Positions 36,400 to 49,494 of a stretch of DNA of 64,000 nucleotides are shown piece by piece. The notes under the pieces were generated by a model. It was not told the DNA's origin. It made no database searches and saw nothing but the letters and a program-made list of their open reading frames with translations. The DNA is from Lunularia cruciata (lineage: Eukaryota; Streptophyta; Marchantiopsida; Lunulariales; Lunulariaceae), in assembly GCA_948567375.1 (NCBI GenBank), contig OX419755.1, positions 32,679,001-32,743,000 on the forward strand. The letters are read 5' to 3'. Numbering within the stretch: the first letter of the stretch is position 1; each line of letters begins with the position of its first letter. Position numbers and translations under genes: made by a program.

Positions 36400-37748
36400 A
36401 ATATATAACTTACTTTGAAGTCAATATTAGCGGTAAAATATGCAGACCAATATGCCATAGCTTGTTATCAAATATGTGATTTACAACCAAGTAAGAGTGT
36501 CATTTAATGCTCCCAAGTTATAATACACCCAATAACTATTATAAGATGAAGTTAGCATTAGATTATGGACTTTGTTGGACCTTTATTATTAACGATGATA
36601 TATCACTGTCATGTTTTAATTATAATGGAGCATTTCTCAAAGTGGATTGAGTTGGTTACACTTCTTGCCAAGTCTAATGAGGAGACAAATTATTTGTTAT
36701 TGGATCTTGTTCTTAGTCATTTGGTTCGCAAGTTGATGTCTTGATTGATCAAGATATAGACTTTGTGTGAGAATTTTGGGTCTTGTGTGATAAAGCATTG
36801 ATTGATTCCATATTACACCTTGAGATCACCTTGAGGCAACTGGTTTAGCAAAGAGAGTTGTTCAAATGGTGAAGGGAAGATTAAGAAAGTACAATTAGTA
36901 GAGTCTACTTGAGAGATTGGTGTGTGGTTTCTTGGTTTGCTATAATGGACTATGGTGGATTTAGCCAACAAGCATCCTATAATACCAATAGCTAGAAATA
37001 TTATCTAGAGGTGAAAATTAGCTTGGTAACATTTGGAAGGATGTTATATATGATAGACTAAGTAAATGAAATTGAAATATCACTAAAACAGTACTTCTAC
37101 TAATAGTGCAGGAGACAAACATAGGCTAAAACTTTAGAGAAAATTTTAGAGGCATAAAAACATGAATTAGGCCTAAAAAATGTGCATATTCCTTCCAAGT
37201 AAAAGAAGTTTGGTCTTCTCTCCCCCAATTTGACTCATTGAGATCTTTCCAATGGTACCTCATCCATGTGATTATGAGATTCATACAAGAAGATTTCCTT
37301 TAGTCAAAGCTTGTTTGACCAACCAGATAAGACCAGAACTAACATGTCACCCATGCAAGCAACTAATCTAAAGGTAGAGCTCACTAACATGTCACCAATT
37401 CATGTATTTGATCCAAGGGTGGAGCTTCCTTTGAGTGAATCCTCTTTGCTATATAATAAAGACAAGATGCTCCTTTGGGGCATCAAAGTTTTGAATGTGA
37501 AGCTTTGTGTACCTTCTTGGTGGTTTCTCTTGGGGGTTCTCTTGGGAGTTCTTATGTCCTTGGAACATCACACATCCTTAACATCATTCTCTCCTTACTT
37601 TTTACTATATGGACAAGATCTAGATTTACCAATAGCTAAATGTTTTGATTTCATTGTAGTTTTGGATTTGGATGATCTTGACAAATGGGTGAGAGCATAT
37701 CTCAATGGGAAAAGATGTTTTAAAGAGTGGTGCCAACGGAATTTATGA
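36400..37748 (+). pseudogene. Integrase remnant split by a solo LTR, family 2 copy a
   Basis: A CHQIC-type zinc-binding relic (CYQICDLQPSK, about 36462) is followed by core-like sequence near 36570 (LTMIYHCHVLIIMEHFSKWI). The reading continues to a duplicated CATCC where the solo LTR 36978-37572 interrupts it. It resumes as SLTSFSPYFLLYGQDLDLP, the conserved end of gypsy integrase. Removing the LTR and one CATCC joins the two sides. Confidence 0.75.
36978..37572 (+). repeat. Solo family-1 LTR with TSD CATCC
   Basis: It begins TATAATACC and ends CATCACA, diverged from TGTAATACC and TATTACA. It is flanked by CATCC at 36973-36977 and 37573-37577. It carries the family TATA box TATATAATAAAG at 37450-37461. 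At 595 bp it lacks the roughly 160-bp second U3 module of the 757-bp LTRs. A solo LTR forms by recombination between the two LTRs of a full element. Confidence 0.9.
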
Positions 37749-37760
37749 ATATAGTAATTT

Positions 37761-40250
37761 CTCGACATAAGAATACCTTATGTCATACCATTATTTGAGA
37801 GGAGGTTGTAGATCATTGATCAATTGGTTTTATCTTAGTGAAAAATATAACACCAAAATTATTCAAATTTGACAACAATAACTCAGCTAATACTAGATGA
37901 TCTACATGACATTCTAGACCTCTAAAAATTTTGAATGACTGAAAAATATAGAGAGAGGAAAGAGGAGTTTTGATAATCATGAAAGAGTAATACAAAGTAA
38001 AAGTAACTTAATTAATCTGAGAGGAGGAAGTAAATTGATACTTGATAAAATATTCAAGTATGGTCTTTTATTTCATAAGATAGTCACTTGTGTCATAATC
38101 TTTCAAAATTATGAAGGCAAGAGAGTGAAAATTTTAGTCAACAGGGAATAAGTAAAAGTTTCAATTAATAAGAGTTTCTCCCTTAGCTTGTTGGCATCCT
38201 TTTGGTATAATTTTTATAATAGAAAAAAAGGACATGATTGTAGTAGACATCCTTCTAAAGATGGTTGAGTTTTTTCTTTTGATAGTCCACAAAACTTCAA
38301 ACCATATTGGTAGAAATTCATAAACAAAGCTTCCACCCATACTTTCCTTTATGACTTCAATAATATGCCCATGAAGTGTATGAAAACTTGGATTTATTGT
38401 TGAAATCCAAAACTAGATTGAAAACATTTCAAGATCAAAAACCAAGGCATACATTCTAAAGGATCTCATAAAAAAGCTTACTCAAAACCGCTCAAAATAC
38501 TATGGATATTTATGCAAGGAATTTACATATCTTTAAAAAGCAAGTTCATCAATCTACCAAGCTTGTTACTCCTATCAACTTAAATTATTTGCTTTCACTT
38601 TTAAGAATATATGAAAATTTAACAAGGAACAAAATATGTGAACGTTTTAGACTAAATATCTTGATACAAAACATTTTTTACCAACATCTAGAGAGTGATG
38701 TAAATAGAAAAAGAGAACTAGGAAAACATCAACAATTACCATACCACATGCATTATCTTGAATGTAAATGCAATCAAGTACAAATAAACAAACAAAAAAA
38801 TAAATATTTTGTCTTAATTCCTATGGAGGTTATGCAACTACTCAAGCAAAGATTCACAAATAATAATAAAATCTAAACAACAAGGCCAACATGGTAACCA
38901 AACCACACCAAACAAAGGACCTCGAAGGAGAAAATAAACATCTTGGTTCCAAGAACAAGGAAGATGATATCAAGAATGACAAGAGCAGCGAGATATCAGG
39001 TCATTCACCAAATTAGGATGAAACGGTCTTAAAGTTTGAAGTTTGAATAAAAGATCTTAAAAATAAGAGGGTAGTTAAGGATTCATGAAGTTCTTATATC
39101 TAAGGATCCCTCTCTAGGGATCTCTAAATATAAGACTTCCTTATAAGAGGCCTTGCATAAAAGAGTAACAGGTGGTGGTGTTCTAAAGTAAAAGAGTGGG
39201 CCAATAAATGGGAATCTGAGGCCACTATACGGTCATGGACAAAGGTCTTTGAAGATAATAAGAAAGCTTTGGACATTTCAGTCTTCTTTTTAGTAAGAAT
39301 CAACATTTTAAAATGAAGAATTTATACCTCAAATTCTAATGGTCTTTTCTAGGATTGGAAGTCATAAATTGATTCTTTTCAGATTTTAAATTACTGGGAA
39401 CTTTCGTGAGATTGGAAATTTTCTAGTTACCAACCTTTATAATTAAATGAGATTATTTTTAAAATTAAATCAAAAAATAATTTTACACAGAAAATCTACC
39501 GAATAAAAGATAGTATATATCTGACAAAAACTTAGATTGGCGGAAAGAAAGAAACTGATATAATAAGAAGTAGTATTGATATAACAGTACAACGTAGGAA
39601 CTTATTAAGCAACGTTACTGAACTTATTAAGCAAGCAAAATCTCCAACTACACAAGCTAAGCTAAGTGATATGAGATTCATTACGACTTTAGAGAATTCG
39701 GCCATTGTGCAAAGAAGCCAAAAGCCTGTTCAGCAAAAGAGCCGATTAAAAAAGAGAGCTTATTATTCACTATCATATGAATTATATAGTATAAGTACTT
39801 GTTAAATAAACTATAAGAAAGAGAAATTATTACTAATATTGGGACAAAGGATTGAGGAAGTTATTAAATCAACTCTTCAAGTATTACTACATACACTACA
39901 TGCTGTAGGCTATGTCTATCATTGAGACTGCTTATGTCTTTTGAAGTCATTCTCAATCTACCACTTGTCTGCAATTTGGGTAGTCATAAAAGGACAGATC
40001 TGCTCTTTCCCCAGAAACAAATCATTCACGATTCAGAAACTAAAGTAAGTGTATTATGCTAATTTGAGGTGCCTAGCACATGGGAAACAAAAGTGATCGC
40101 GGATCCAATTTGGTAATGTGCTGTTTGACCACTAAACATAGCATGTTTGGACGTACGTTAGCAGTTTAGAACCTTAAGCTAGTGTATTTGACGACCAAGA
40201 AATAAGTCGGTACCACAAAATGTTGCTGTCTATTTCGGTTAATCTGCTGT
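37761..40250. other. AT-rich DNA without recognisable genes
   Basis: Low-GC sequence with scattered short ORFs (the longest on the plus strand is 38502-38876, 124 codons) that match no family I know. One short direct repeat, GAACTTATTAAGCAA, occurs at 39598-39612 and 39620-39634. From about 39900 composition rises toward that of the gamma-COP promoter. Confidence 0.55.
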
Positions 40251-40666
40251 TTGAGCACTAAACAAACGTATCGTGTTTACAACAACCACAACTCACATGT
40301 GAAAGTGGTGAAGGAGGCAAAGCTTGGCCTGCCCGTGCAGAGGAAGAGGAAGGGAAGAAGTGTATTCACTTATTTGCGCCGAAGCGAGTTAGTCGTGCTC
40401 AAATGGGCACGACTGCTGTTCCTGCCCCAGTCGTTAACCGCGGGATATGAGACATTTCCAGACTGCAATAGTTATCTGTCGGTCAGTCGGGTGAGGAAGC
40501 CCTTCTCGATCGAGCAGCAGCAGTCCCCCTCTCCCCTCTCGCTCTTCTCTGTAGGTGCTGCTCGGCTTCTTCGAGAGCATACGCTCCACTCTCGAGCTTT
40601 GCCGTAGCAGCGCTGGTCTGTTTCCTCTGGTCTGGGTACCATTATCTAATCTGCTGCTTAGCTGCG
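40251..40666 (+). promoter_or_regulatory. Promoter and 5' UTR region of gamma-COP
   Basis: GC-richer sequence immediately upstream of the gamma-COP start. A pyrimidine-rich CTCTCCCCTCTCGCTCTTCT stretch (about 40528-40548) is typical of plant 5' UTRs. An open frame of 118 codons (40251-40607) has no recognisable family and ends before the gene, so I treat it as non-coding. No clear TATA box was seen, and the transcription start is not resolved. Confidence 0.45.
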
Positions 40667-43600
40667 ATGGCTCAACTTCAGCCCGTCGGCAAGAAGGACG
40701 ACGATCGAGAAGATGACTGTACTTACGCTTTCACATTGCTCCCATTTCGTGTCGTTTATGTGGTGCCCCTTGCATGGTTTCTGGCAGATTGAAGTGTTGA
40801 GGCGTCATCCCCCGAATTCTATTTGAGTCTCTGTCGTCTTTTTTTGGGCGCTCAGATCAGCGTGATCTGACGATTTTTGGTTCTTATTGGAGAGTATAGT
40901 GCGCATTGTTTGAGTAATTGGAGGATGGAAGTAGGCCGTACGGTTGATGCGGCGTCGGTCAGGAATCAAGATGGAGATCAAGTAGGACCGCAGGGCAAAA
41001 GTTATACAGCCAGATTGGAACCGGAGGATCCGGCATAAGCAGCTAGGGAGTGGAATGGGCCGGTTACAGCAGGGCGACGTCTTTTGATCACCTAAATTGA
41101 GCATGGAGGTGTAATGCGGAGAGCTTTGAAGAGCAAACTTAGGAGTCTGAGCAGGAACCAGACTCCAGACGAAGTTTACCTAAGTAGATCTTGAAAATTA
41201 AGTCTGTTTGTTCCACATTGACCCACGTTTTGAACTCTTAGTGCTCCACGGATTGCTGTCTGTGCAGCGGAGTATTCACCTTTTTTCGGCATTGAGAAAG
41301 GAGCTGTTCTGCAGGAAGCGCGTGTTTTCAATGATCCCCAACTCGATGCCAGGAGATGTGCACAGGTCTGTTATCTTTACACGAACTAATCAAAGATGGT
41401 GTCCGCATGCGCTTCATTATCTCTACTGAAGCCTGTTGAGTCGCATGTTAAGAGAAGTCCTGATTGATTCTACGTGGATCTGGTCCAGGTTATCACTAAA
41501 CTACTGTACCTCCTCAACCAAGGGGAGACGTTCACCAAGGTGAGAATCCAGATCCTGATGTAGTCGCAGGTTTGGTCCCTTTGATTCTTTAGCTTGGAAT
41601 TTGAGAGATAGGTGTTTCAAGTGAGTAATTTCAGTGTCCACTTTCAATTGCTGGAATGCAGACGGAGGCCACCGAGGTTTTTTTTGCAGTAACCAAGCTG
41701 TTTCAGTCCAAAGACATTGGACTCAGGCGAATGGTCTATCTCATCATCAAGGAGATTTCACCCTCAGCTGATGAGGTAAAATTTTGGTGTGCCCCATCTG
41801 CAGGCGTTCACAAAGCATGCGTACAATTTGTAAATATTGCCATCATGAACTTATCGAATCTCGTTCTGGTATTTCAGGTCATTATCGTGACCAGTTCTCT
41901 CATGAAGGACATGAATAGTAAGACGGACCTGTATAGAGCCAATGCCATTCGAGTACTTTGTAGAATTACTGATGGTGGTCTTCTGGGCCAAATTGAGCGG
42001 TATCTCAAGCAAGCAGTCGTGGACAAGAACCCTGTTGTGTCAAGCGCTGCGCTTGTTAGCGGATTTCACCTACTTCAGGTACCAGATCTTTGCTCTCCAG
42101 CAAGTCCGCAGTCAGCTACGATGATTTGCCGATTTTTCCTTAAAGAAGTCCCATGTAACCTTTTTTTTCATCTTGCAGAGCAATCCAGACATTGTGAAAA
42201 GGTGGAGTAACGAAGTTCAGGAGGCCGTTCAGTCGAAAGCATCGCTTGTGCAGTTCCACGCCCTTGCTCTGTTGCACCAGGTAGGAATCTTGCTGAGCTT
42301 GTTGCGTGCATTGGGTTTATGATCATTACCTTCTCTGATCATCTGTCGACAGCACAGATACATCTATTTTGGTTTTTTGGTGGATGTCTTGCTTACGTTT
42401 GTTTATGTTGGTGATGTTTATGTTGGTGATGTTTATGTTGGTTTGTTCCCTTGAACTACGTTTGTGTAACCTGCAGATCAGACAAAATGATCGATTGGCA
42501 GTTAGCAAGCTGGTGACAAGTCTCACTAGGGGAACTGTTCGCTCGCCATTAGCACAGTGTCTTCTCATTCGGTACACAAGTCAGGTATGTAGCAGTCAGG
42601 AACTTTCTTCATTTTATCTACTCTTTATGTTGCTATACAAGTGATGGCGTTCTTATACGCAACTGTTAGTTTGTCAACAGGTTATTGAGGAGTCTGGTTC
42701 CAACACACAGTCCGGCGACAGACCGTTTTATGACTACCTGGAGGGATGCTTACGTCACAAGGCAGAGATGGTGATTTTTGAGGCAGCAAGAGCCATTACA
42801 GAGCTGAGCGGCGTTACCACCCGCGAGCTTACTCCTGCTATCACCGTCCTGCAGCTGTTTTTAAGCTCGTCGAAGCCAGTGATGCGCTTCGCCGCTGTTC
42901 GCACTTTAAACAAGGCAAGTCACTATGGTCAATTACTATTAAAGCGGATGCTTACACATTTCTGGCCTATGATAGTTGGAGATGACTTGGTTTGCGGTTC
43001 CGTAAATAAAGTCATAAACATGCAAAGTTGAGCCATGCGCACCAACTGTGATTTAGTATCATCGTTCCTTCATCATGAAAAGGGTTGGTCAAACGAATAC
43101 ACGACGTAATATATCAGAAATTTCTATTTTGCAGGTTGCGATGACCCATCCTCCTGCTGTCATGAACTGCAATATAGATATGGAAAGCCTTATTTCCGAT
43201 CAAAATCGCAGTATAGCGACCTTAGCCATCACCACACTTCTGAAAACTGGGAACGAGTCAAGTGTAGACCGGCTGATGAAGCAGATAACGAACTTTATGT
43301 CAGACATCGCCGACGAATTCAAAATTGTTGTTGTGGAAGCAATCCGATCATTATGCCTCAAATTCCCCCAGAAGTACCGGATCTTGTAAGTACTTGACGT
43401 CTGCTGCACCTTGTACATTCTTCAGTGGGACATGAAATAGCTGGTTTTCCAGAGCTCAATTTTTTGTCTGATATTCTTTACAAAAGCAACCCCTTTACAA
43501 GCATTAACGCAGTCCTGCGTCATCTCTGTTCAGGATGAACTTCTTGAGCAATATTCTAAGGGAAGAAGGTGGATTTGACTACAAGAAGGCAATCGTGGAT

Positions 43601-46600
43601 TCCATTCTTATTCTCATAAGGGAGATCCCAGAGGCTAAAGAAAGCGGGTTATCTCACCTGTGCGAGTTCATCGAGGACTGTGAGTTCACCTACCTTTCAA
43701 CGCAGGTGAGTGTTGGACTCTTTTTTCAACTTTTCTTGTTTGAAGCTTGCGGGCAGCTATATTTTTGTTATTTACATTTTCTTTGGGAACCAGTTATATT
43801 TTCTTTGGGAGTTGGAGCAACCGAAAGTCACGAGGACTGGACTATAGGATCAAGATTGTACATTTGGTGTATAAGACACCATGGTCTTTGCCTGTGTAGA
43901 TTTTACACCTTCTCGGAAATGAAGGTCCCAAGACTGCGGACCCCAGCAAGTATATTCGCTACATTTACAATCGTGTCGTACTTGAGAATGCCACTGTTCG
44001 TGCAAGTGCGGTTAGTGCTTTGGCAAAGTTTGGAGCAGCTGTGGAATCATTGCAGGTGGGTTTTTCTGTTGGTGAACTCTTAGAAACCCAAACTTTTCAG
44101 ACATAATACACAAATTCATGGCCCTTCTGGTCACTTTAATCAGTGTGTGCATCCATGCTTTAGTTCAATAATGACTAGCATAATAGGAAATGTAGTCTAA
44201 GCCAGTTTCGTGGAACCCCTTGCAGCCACGCATTCTGGTCCTGATTCGAAGGTGCCTCTACGACAATGACGACGAGGTAACTGGGATTTTCTTTCTGCTT
44301 TGAATGTTTTGACCTTCCCGTGAGTTCTCAAGTCATGTTCCGCATGAAAGACCTTGCAAGTGTAGAATATTACACCTACATTGGAGATGTTGACATGGTT
44401 AATAGAACAAACATCGTCTAGTACTAATTCTGTCTGTTTATTTTGTCAAAGGTGCGAGACCGAGCAACTTTGTATCTGAACTACCTTGCCGGAGGAGGAG
44501 ATGAAGCTCATACCAAGATGTTCTTATTCGAGAGTCTCAACGTTCCCCTTGCTAACTTGGAAGCCAGCTTAATATCCTTTGTAAGACAACTCTTGCGAAG
44601 CTCTGTCCGGAATTTAAAAACAATGTTGTGAGAGAGGGAGTGAACTCGGCTTAGAATCTAATTTACCCTTCGAATTGCATATTTTCCTCATCTGACAGGA
44701 TGCAAGCGAGAGGAAATTCGATATTTCAGCTGTGCCAAGGGAGATGAAGCATCAGCCAATGCTCGAGAAGAAAACGCCAGCCAGCAAGAAGGCCGCTAAA
44801 GAAGCCGGGGCAAAAGCTCTGGCGAATGGTCACCTTACGTCCAGTGCATCAGATGCATACGAGAAGTTGTTGAACTCAATCCCAGAGTTTGCGAACTTTG
44901 GAAAGTTATTCAAGGTATTTCCCAAACCCAAGTTAATTATGCATCGTCGAGGCTGTGGGTGATCAATGCAAGAAGGACCCTAGGCAAGCGAGCATAAACT
45001 CAGTCTGAACCCTCCAGCAAAGCGTCTATGGTAGAGAAGTAATGTCATGAATATGGTAAATTATTGTTTCATTAGCTGCAAATAATCCAATGATTTTGTT
45101 TCAATCTGCAGTCATCACCCCTTGTTGAGCTCACAGAGGCAGAAACCGAGTACGCTGTCAATGCCGTGAAACATATCTATCCCGAGTATGTTGTACTCCA
45201 GTTCAACTGCACCAATACGATAAGAGAGCAGCTCCTGGAAGATGTACCGCATCTTACTCCTCTCTTTCTTTACACCTCGGAAGTTGATATTATCATGGAA
45301 CAGAGTCTTACTTGGTCACAAGTTGCAGAGTTGTGACCTCTAAATTAGATGTGTATATTAGCTATAGTTAATAAGACATTTAAGAGCCGTGATTCACAAG
45401 TCACTGATTATGAACTACTTACAAAGGTTGAGTACTTATCTAATAGGTAGGTTCAATTGGGAGCTTTGCAGGATGTGAGTGCGCTGCTGTATATGAAGCG
45501 TTGCTCACACGACATTTCCCTTTTCCCTTTCTGATTGTGCAGGTGAGTGTTGTTGTGGACACATCTGAGGCAGAGGAATTCAGCCAGGTTGCATCTAGGA
45601 CGCTGGCTTCCATGCCTTGTGGAGCACCAGGACAAGCGTTTGTAGCTTTCCAGAAGCCAGAAGGATTGTTGGCAGTTGGCAAGTTTGCCAACATGCTCAA
45701 GTTCCGTGTAAAAGAGGTGCTTCCTTCCCATGCAGATTTCTTAAGTATCCCTACTCGATGTCATCTACAGTAGTTACTCTAAATTTGGTCTAGCTTGTTA
45801 TGTAACACTAGTTCGAAGCTTCTGATTGGACTGAAAGTTTTGACATCTATGGTGTATTTGCAGGTCGATCCGAACACAGGGGACTGTGAAGATGATGGTT
45901 ACGAGGATGAGTACCAGCTTGAAGAACTTGAGGTAACAGAGATGTTGTCCTGCTTTTGAGTTGATCTGAAACGTAAATGATTTTATGAATGTTTTAGTCC
46001 AATGCCAGAGGACTTGCTAAGGCATCTCATACGCTTCCAACTCTTACTGAAAATTGACAACTTACGGGATGATCCGTTGGAGTCTGACCCGAGCTCCGCC
46101 AACTGTTTAGTGGAATTCTTGGGAAAAAATGGAAAAGGATTCTGTTCTACTGGAAGTGATACTCTTCTTTTACTGCTCTCCAACTCGTGTTTAACTCATG
46201 TTCGAGCAATATCCGATTGCCTTTTGCTATATTTTTTGTCACTCGGATAATCTGACCTGTGACCTTGATCAAAACAGGTGACGCCCGCAGACTACATTTT
46301 GAAAACTATAATTGCGAACTTCAGAGGTGCATGGGAGGGCTTAGACCCTGAGAATGAGAAGGTTGACGAGTATAGTATTGGCGTGAGGGAGAGTTTACAG
46401 GAAGCTGTGCAAGCAGTCACTACGATCCTTGGGATGCAACCTTGTGAGGTAAGAGATGTCTTTTGTTTTCTGCGGACACGAGTAGTTTCACATCCTCAAT
46501 TTACGGAGTGGAATCTGAGGAGTAGTTTACTTGGACGTCGCCCGTGTTGGGGGACCCTTAGGTGTATAACTAGATCTTGCGACAGCCCTGAAAAGCGGAA

Positions 46601-47125
46601 TGGAGGACAACAGACTCAATGAATGCCTTGCTCCCTCGGATCATCAACTGTCGCTGAAAACTTCAATCTTCTTCGTTTAACCTAGGTCTGAAATGAGGCT
46701 AGATGCACGTTTGTTCCTTGTACCCAAATTCACGACATCAAGTGCTTTCCTGATTATGATAACTGGAATTTTCCTTACCATGTCGTGAGATTTTTTGTCA
46801 TGGAAGATCGTTGAATTGTCTTGATTCTGGTTACATGTGAAGACGTCAATGCTTTATAGCACCAGACGAAGGAATGATTATCGTCCTTTGTTCGCTTCCG
46901 CTTGGTACTTACGCTAAGTATGTTATGCAGGGTACCGAGACTGTGCCAAGTAATGCCAGATCACACACATGCTTGCTGGCTGGACAGTTCATTGGTGGAT
47001 CTCAAGTTCTGGTGAGGTTGCAATTTGGTATTGACGCACAAAAGCAAGTTGCAATGAAACTTACGGTTAGATCTGACGACGCAGCTATATGTGATCAAAT
47101 TCACGAGATCATTGGAAATGCTTGA
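40667..47125 (+). CDS. Coatomer (COPI) subunit gamma, 19 coding exons
   Basis: Gamma-COP is part of the F-subcomplex of the COPI coat on Golgi vesicles, binding ARF1 and cargo tails for Golgi-to-ER transport. Exons: 40667-40718, 41268-41365, 41489-41539, 41662-41775, 41878-42078, 42179-42280, 42477-42584, 42681-42914, 43135-43385, 43534-43705, 43900-44055, 44226-44276, 44452-44580, 44699-44914, 45112-45243, 45543-45716, 45864-45932, 46278-46448, 46931-47125. Phases agree and the total is 2676 nt, 891 aa (Arabidopsis 886). Residues 1 to about 560 form the HEAT-like adaptin N domain ([32 protein letters not shown]), 574-645 a Lys/Ala-rich hinge, and 646-891 the appendage. The start [13 protein letters not shown] matches plant orthologues. 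Exon 8 has a GC donor. The gene looks intact and functional. Confidence 0.97.
42402..42446 (+). repeat. 15-nt minisatellite, three copies, in gamma-COP intron 6
   Basis: The unit TTTATGTTGGTGATG occurs twice exactly and a third time with a changed end. It lies between exon 6 and exon 7, about 30 nt before the acceptor. Confidence 0.9.
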
Positions 47126-49494
47126 GATTCCGCTTAGCTTGTTACACAATCCAAAGCGACGGTACCCGGTCCATTAGCCCAAACTTCAATTAGTAGGGGA
47201 TTGGGCAGAAACCCTAATTTTTGACCATTTCCTCTGTGGCCGACCCAACCATGTCAAACACTGCTGACCGGCAGGAGAGTGAAGGGGAAGCCTCCAGACA
47301 AGACGGCCAATTCAGTGGGTAATTGAGGATTGTTATGGTATGCAAATTCATTCTTGTCTTAGTATTGTCCATAGTCAGTGGAAGTTGCAAGGCTGTCAAG
47401 CACATGCCACCCAGTTCAGGATCGCTGGTTTTTGCTGAAGGTTTTGTTGTTAGAGAGTGGTAATCATTATCCTTGCCACCATCCCATCTTGGTCCGCTAG
47501 CACCACCATTCTTATAGGACTCAAAATTCATGTTCCGGCCGTATCAGTCCTGGTAGGATATGTCTGATTTCTCAAATGTGAGCACCTCCCGATTTGCACG
47601 CCTCTGTAAGGATCTGATGGGTTAGGAAACATTTAGCATGTGGCATACATGAGGGTCGCAGACGGGCCAGCTTCGTAGGAATTCATTCAAGTGTAATAGT
47701 GGCTTCCAGAGGAGCCATGATGTTCTCAGTTGGACAATGGACAGCCTTTGTAGCTGTTTGACATGAATTTAGCACTGGACGATCTTCTTTGTGGTATATT
47801 GTCACGGACCACACATGAGAGACAGTTTTATCCCGAGGATAGAGGATACAGAGGCTACGTAGGACATATCTCTCTTTATATAAAGAAAAATTAAGTTGTG
47901 GTACTTTCCCGGGTCCTCCTTGAATTTACTAACCTTTCGCATTGGTGTGTGATATGGTGATTCTGTATTCTTTGCACGTGAAACTTTAAAGCTTTCCGGA
48001 GAAGCCGTGAAGGGGTTCGAGTAATGATGGATTTCCAGCACAGTTCACTTAGTGTTTGTTCTCTTAATAAGGTACTTTTGGTCAACATGGCATGTTTCAG
48101 CCATGATGTCATCGGCACATTCGATCTACATCTCCAACTGATTATATCAAACTCTAAACGGTGGGGACAAAAAAAATTTGCTCTCTACTTTCGTGTCGGT
48201 TTTGGTTTTCACAGACTTCGTTGAAAATTAATGAAGAGGCTTGAACTTAAGAGCCTATGTCGTGGGACTTGCTCTTGAACGGTCGAAACATCAGCGCGCT
48301 GTTGCTGTTAGCACTTGCTTATGCAGTTGCAGTTTAGTTGGCATCAACCACAGTTACTGTCACTGCAGCGCAGCTCCTAGGTTGCTGGCCATTATCAACA
48401 AGGTTAGTGCTACCTTGGGTTTTGGGACCATAACATGAAAACGCATCATAGAAAATACATTACATGGGTCTAAGCCGCAATAGTATCGCTAAGAGGAATG
48501 GGACATGGGACTTACCATGCTGTATTTGATGTGATGGATAACTGTATTAAACTGCAAAACACTATTTATTATAGAGATGAAAACTAAGGATTTAGACATG
48601 GCTTTGATCCTCTGGAATGCATAAACAAATGTGTCACAATCAGGGTAATTAAGGGTTTTAGGGTGGCATTAGTGGATGTCTTCAACAGAAGTTCGGAGAA
48701 CCTAATGCATAACTTAAAATTTTCTTGAAATGGTTGACACATTTAAGTACTCATGAAAATAAAGATATTCAAGAACTTAAAATCAGTCTTCAGACCGTAA
48801 CAGAAAACCTCAGAAGTCATTTTCTTCTTGGAAGATAATTGTCAAAGAGTAAAAAGGAAATCTTTGCATGGAACATAAATGTGAAGAATGCTATTCTCCC
48901 TTTAGTATCAAAAGAAGAAGGCATCAAAAGAGTCTTGCCTAAATTTGACATCGATACGCTGATTTTTATCTCATGGCATGAATTTGTCTGCAAAGTCAAA
49001 TCTGAAATTCCATTCTCGATTGAAAAACAAGTGGAGTAAACTTGGACTTTGATCATGATACCGACTCTCGAGTGAACCCTGCGAAACCATACCCGAATTG
49101 CGGAAGAATGTGGAGTAAAACGATTTTATAGAATTGCAGTTCCTGAGTTTTCTCCAAAGTAAGGTTTCGAGAACTACGAATTGAAATGGAATCTACCTTG
49201 GATCCTATTCTGGACTTGGAGTTTATGAGATTGACTACTGAGTCTAATTTGACAATGGCCTCTAGTTGAAAAGGAGGGTGAAGTAAACATGGGAACCTTT
49301 TCTATACTAGGGCTTGACGAAACAAATCCAACTGTAGACTAACATCTATAAACAAATTCTAAAATATGTACGTCATAGTATTAGACTTTCATAAATTCCA
49401 AGGCCCCGTCAAGCCGCACAAGGGAGCTAAGCCAAGGGCTAAGCCCCAATAGTCTATATGAGAAATCTGCCCTATTGCACCTAAGATATCCTAG
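47126..49494. other. Gamma-COP 3' flank and unassigned DNA
   Basis: No gene recognised. Short minus-strand ORFs (47214-47531, 47802-48118) and a plus-strand one (48839-49039, SKKEIFAWNINVKNAIL) lack any family signal. The last has a flowing hydrophobic/charged pattern and could be a relic of a transposon or host gene. From about 48450 composition becomes AT-rich again. Confidence 0.5.

Larger units (their letters stand above)
31830..37760 (+). mobile_element. Ty3/gypsy element, family 2 copy a (heavily decayed)
   Basis: Homologous in order to the copy at 60880-64000: leader (31830-32400 with 60880-61430), Gag (32700-33700 with 61740-62720) and the following region (about 34020 with 63128). 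Beyond that it continues into RT (35200-35500), RNase H (35560-35800) and integrase (36400-36977 and 37578-37748). Stops occur in every domain. About 34500-35150 does not match coding sequence and replaces the N-terminal RT, so it is probably another insertion or a decayed stretch. I could not define this family's LTR ends. Confidence 0.75.

Noticed and set aside
40251-40607. 118-codon plus-strand ORF upstream of gamma-COP
   Set aside because: No recognisable family, composition of a promoter/5' UTR, and it ends just before the true start; most likely chance.
47214-47531. 105-codon minus-strand ORF after gamma-COP
   Set aside because: No recognised domain and no splice or start context; reported only as part of the unassigned stretch.
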